From the NCBI RefSeq assembly GCF_029873635.1, contig NC_080421.1, forward strand, positions 3,658,001-3,722,000: a DNA stretch of 64,000 bases. The letters are read 5' to 3'. The notes below the pieces were generated by a model, which was not told the DNA's origin, ran no database searches, and worked only from the letters and a program-made list of their open reading frames with translations. The DNA comes from Malania oleifera. Its lineage: Eukaryota > Streptophyta > Magnoliopsida > Santalales > Ximeniaceae. The position numbers were made by a program, and so were the translations under genes. The number at the start of each line of letters is the position of its first letter. The stretch's first letter is position 1. This document shows, in pieces, positions 62,504 to 64,000 of this stretch.

Positions 62504-63609
62504 AATTGATTTTAACTAACAAGTACCAATATTGCAATCTATGGATCAAATGGGCTATTCAAAGATGTGATTTTAATCTACTAGCAAGGGTCCACAAGAT
62601 ATAACAAAAGATTCAAGCACAAGTATTGAAGTTACCAAGATATTGGTTTGGATGACTTGACATTGTTCCACACGTAGTTAGGTCACACCGTTGGTCCTTC
62701 GTACAAGCTTTGAATCACAAGATGAACGCAACAATGAAGTGTAGATGATAATCGTCGTATGGGTGTATGAAGGTGCTGGCCGTATGGTGTTGATGGGGGC
62801 CGTGAGAGTATTAGATGGAGGAGGGGTTGATGGAGTCGTTGGATAGTTTAGTGGTCTCTCACCACTTGATCTCCGGAGAGAACGCCGTAGCCTCACACTA
62901 CTCACTCACAAGGAGAGGAACAAGCTTTACAAGCTCAAGCAAAGAGATGCTTCTTCAATATTCAACTTCAACTTTTTTCCTTGTTCTTACAATAAGAAAG
63001 CTATTTATAGGCATAGCCTAGGAGACATAGCTTTAAACACTCAACAACTCTCAACAATTTCAACAACAACTCTCAATAACTTTCAACAACAACTCTCAAC
63101 AACTTTCAACAACTATTAACCTAACACAATTAATACTTACTAAAAAAACAAGGAACTCCAACTCATAAGCACACAAGTCAAGCTTAGTTGTCTTGCATTA
63201 TTACAATTCAAATTTGAAATTTAAACACATTCCAAAAGGAAGGCTAAAACCGTGTGGGACCCATTGGAGCCATGTGGGGGCCACATGGGTTTTGAGTTGG
63301 ACTTTGCTTCAATACTTCACTTGGGTCTTCAAGCATGGTCTTCAAGCACCTAGTAATCTTGCAATAACATATACACGAAAAATATAAATTAACACAATAG
63401 CAAAGTCTTCACATAAAAAAAATCTTCCATCAAAGAAGTAGATGATCTTCAACTAATCCCATGTGTCCCTGCAAAATAGATATAAACAATAGTGGACATC
63501 TGGAGATCGTCTACGTGTCACCATGTCAGCAAAGGAGTGCAGATCGGGAGGTCGTCCATGTGTCATCATATCAGTAAAAGGGATACATAAGGCATGTTGA
63601 TCCCCATCA
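62504..63609 (-). repeat. Gypsy 5' LTR copy
   Basis: 1106 bp, about 99.5% identical to 59125-60230 with no net length difference. It is followed by the target duplication. Confidence 0.92.
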
Positions 63610-64000
63610 TCATGCCCATAGCCAAGAAAAATACATTGCATTGTCTTGTTATCAAGTTTGGATCTTTCATCTTTTGGAATGTGAACAAATGCACGACAAC
63701 CAAACACTTTCAAGTGATCATAAGTAACATCCTTACCTTTCCAAATTTTTTCAGGAACTTCACTAAGTAAAGGAGTTGAAGGGGACAAATTAATCAAGTC
63801 CACCGCCTTCCTCATTGCTTCACCCCAAAATGATTTTGGCAACTTCGCATGAGAGAGCATACATCTCATTCTCTCCAGTATGGTGCGGTTCATCCTTTCC
63901 GCAATACCATTTTGTTGAGGGGTTTTCTTAACGGTCTTTTGATGTCTAATTCCTTGGCTGTAACAATATGCATCAAATGGGCCAATGTACTCTCCACCAT

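Larger units (their letters stand above)
58847..63609 (-). mobile_element. Ty3/Gypsy chromovirus, young insertion, incomplete
   Basis: The element starts TGATGTAGG and ends CCCATCA, and the five bases tcatg flank it (58842-58846 and 63610-63614). End repeats are 58847-60230 and 62504-63609. Their shared 1106 bp differ at about five positions by my count (0.45%), so it is recent, likely under about half a million years at usual plant rates. Minus-strand parts: gag with a CCHC zinc knuckle (62458-61664), then a pol remnant with integrase and a C-terminal chromodomain (61639 to about 60240). The chromodomain assigns it to the chromoviruses. Not all pol domains are present and it looks broken in a few places. 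Confidence 0.92.
58118..64000 (-). mobile_element. Ty1/Copia fossil, split by a Gypsy insertion; runs off the window end
   Basis: On the minus strand a Copia integrase region enters from the window edge (phrases GCRAFVHIPKDERSKLDNKT and IFLGYG, about 63893-63615). The reverse-transcriptase start (NKWVFRLKNDG, YKARLVVKGFGQKKGIDF, VEQLDVKTAFLHG) and the acidic linker before it lie at 58841-58118. The Gypsy element at 58847-63609 sits between the two parts, with tcatg duplicated on both sides. The fossil is incomplete at its low end, where it meets the opposite-strand Copia fragment. The 5' portion lies outside the window. Confidence 0.88.

Overview
This is nuclear DNA of a flowering plant, most likely a eudicot. 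It is AT-rich and intron-bearing, with long gene-poor stretches, many microsatellites and several families of plant LTR retrotransposons. I cannot name the species. No operons, CRISPR arrays, tRNA genes or bacterial signals were seen, and I found no convincing new multi-gene system. The most unusual material is the architecture of the retroelements.

Host genes occupy only the first 19 kb. (1) 4503-5342 (+) is the terminal exon of a plastid-type NicO/nickel-cobalt transporter-like membrane protein; its N-terminal exon(s) are not visible. (2) 6015-10489 (-) is a complete ten-exon phosphatidylinositol synthase gene (PIS type). I resolved its splice sites to a 227-residue protein. It lies tail to tail with gene 1. 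(3) 17650-18823 (-) is a complete two-exon BOI/BRG-type RING E3 ubiquitin ligase of 286 residues with a TATA box about 330 bp upstream. The three genes have unrelated roles (metal transport, phospholipid synthesis, ubiquitination) and are simply neighbours.

Between genes 2 and 3 lies an old but structurally complete TRIM element (12224-12882: two 167-bp repeats, initiator-Met primer site, 5-bp target duplication). A second TRIM-like candidate sits in the last intron of gene 2. Gene 3 is flanked by local tandem duplications.

From 22.4 to 36.9 kb is a nest of long (about 2 kb), non-coding Ty3/Gypsy-type LTRs starting near TGTAAYRACC. One minus-strand LTR (29294 to 22968, followed by a primer site) is interrupted by a different 2.3-kb LTR (24330-28699), which is itself interrupted by a solo LTR (24830-26873, target duplication cgtat). 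A neighbouring minus-strand LTR (36893 to about 29331) is interrupted by two further solo LTRs (29891-32085 and 32158-35396, the latter with target duplication atttt). Several of these LTRs carry clusters of short GC-rich palindromes just upstream of a TATA box.

From 36.9 to 55.4 kb I see AT-rich intergenic DNA with degraded MITE-like repeats, local duplications, microsatellites and one Copia-type LTR remnant, but no gene. From 55.4 kb to the end there are two Copia fossils in opposite orientation. The second is split by a young, incomplete Ty3/Gypsy chromovirus (58847-63609, target duplication tcatg) whose end repeats differ at about 5 of 1106 positions.
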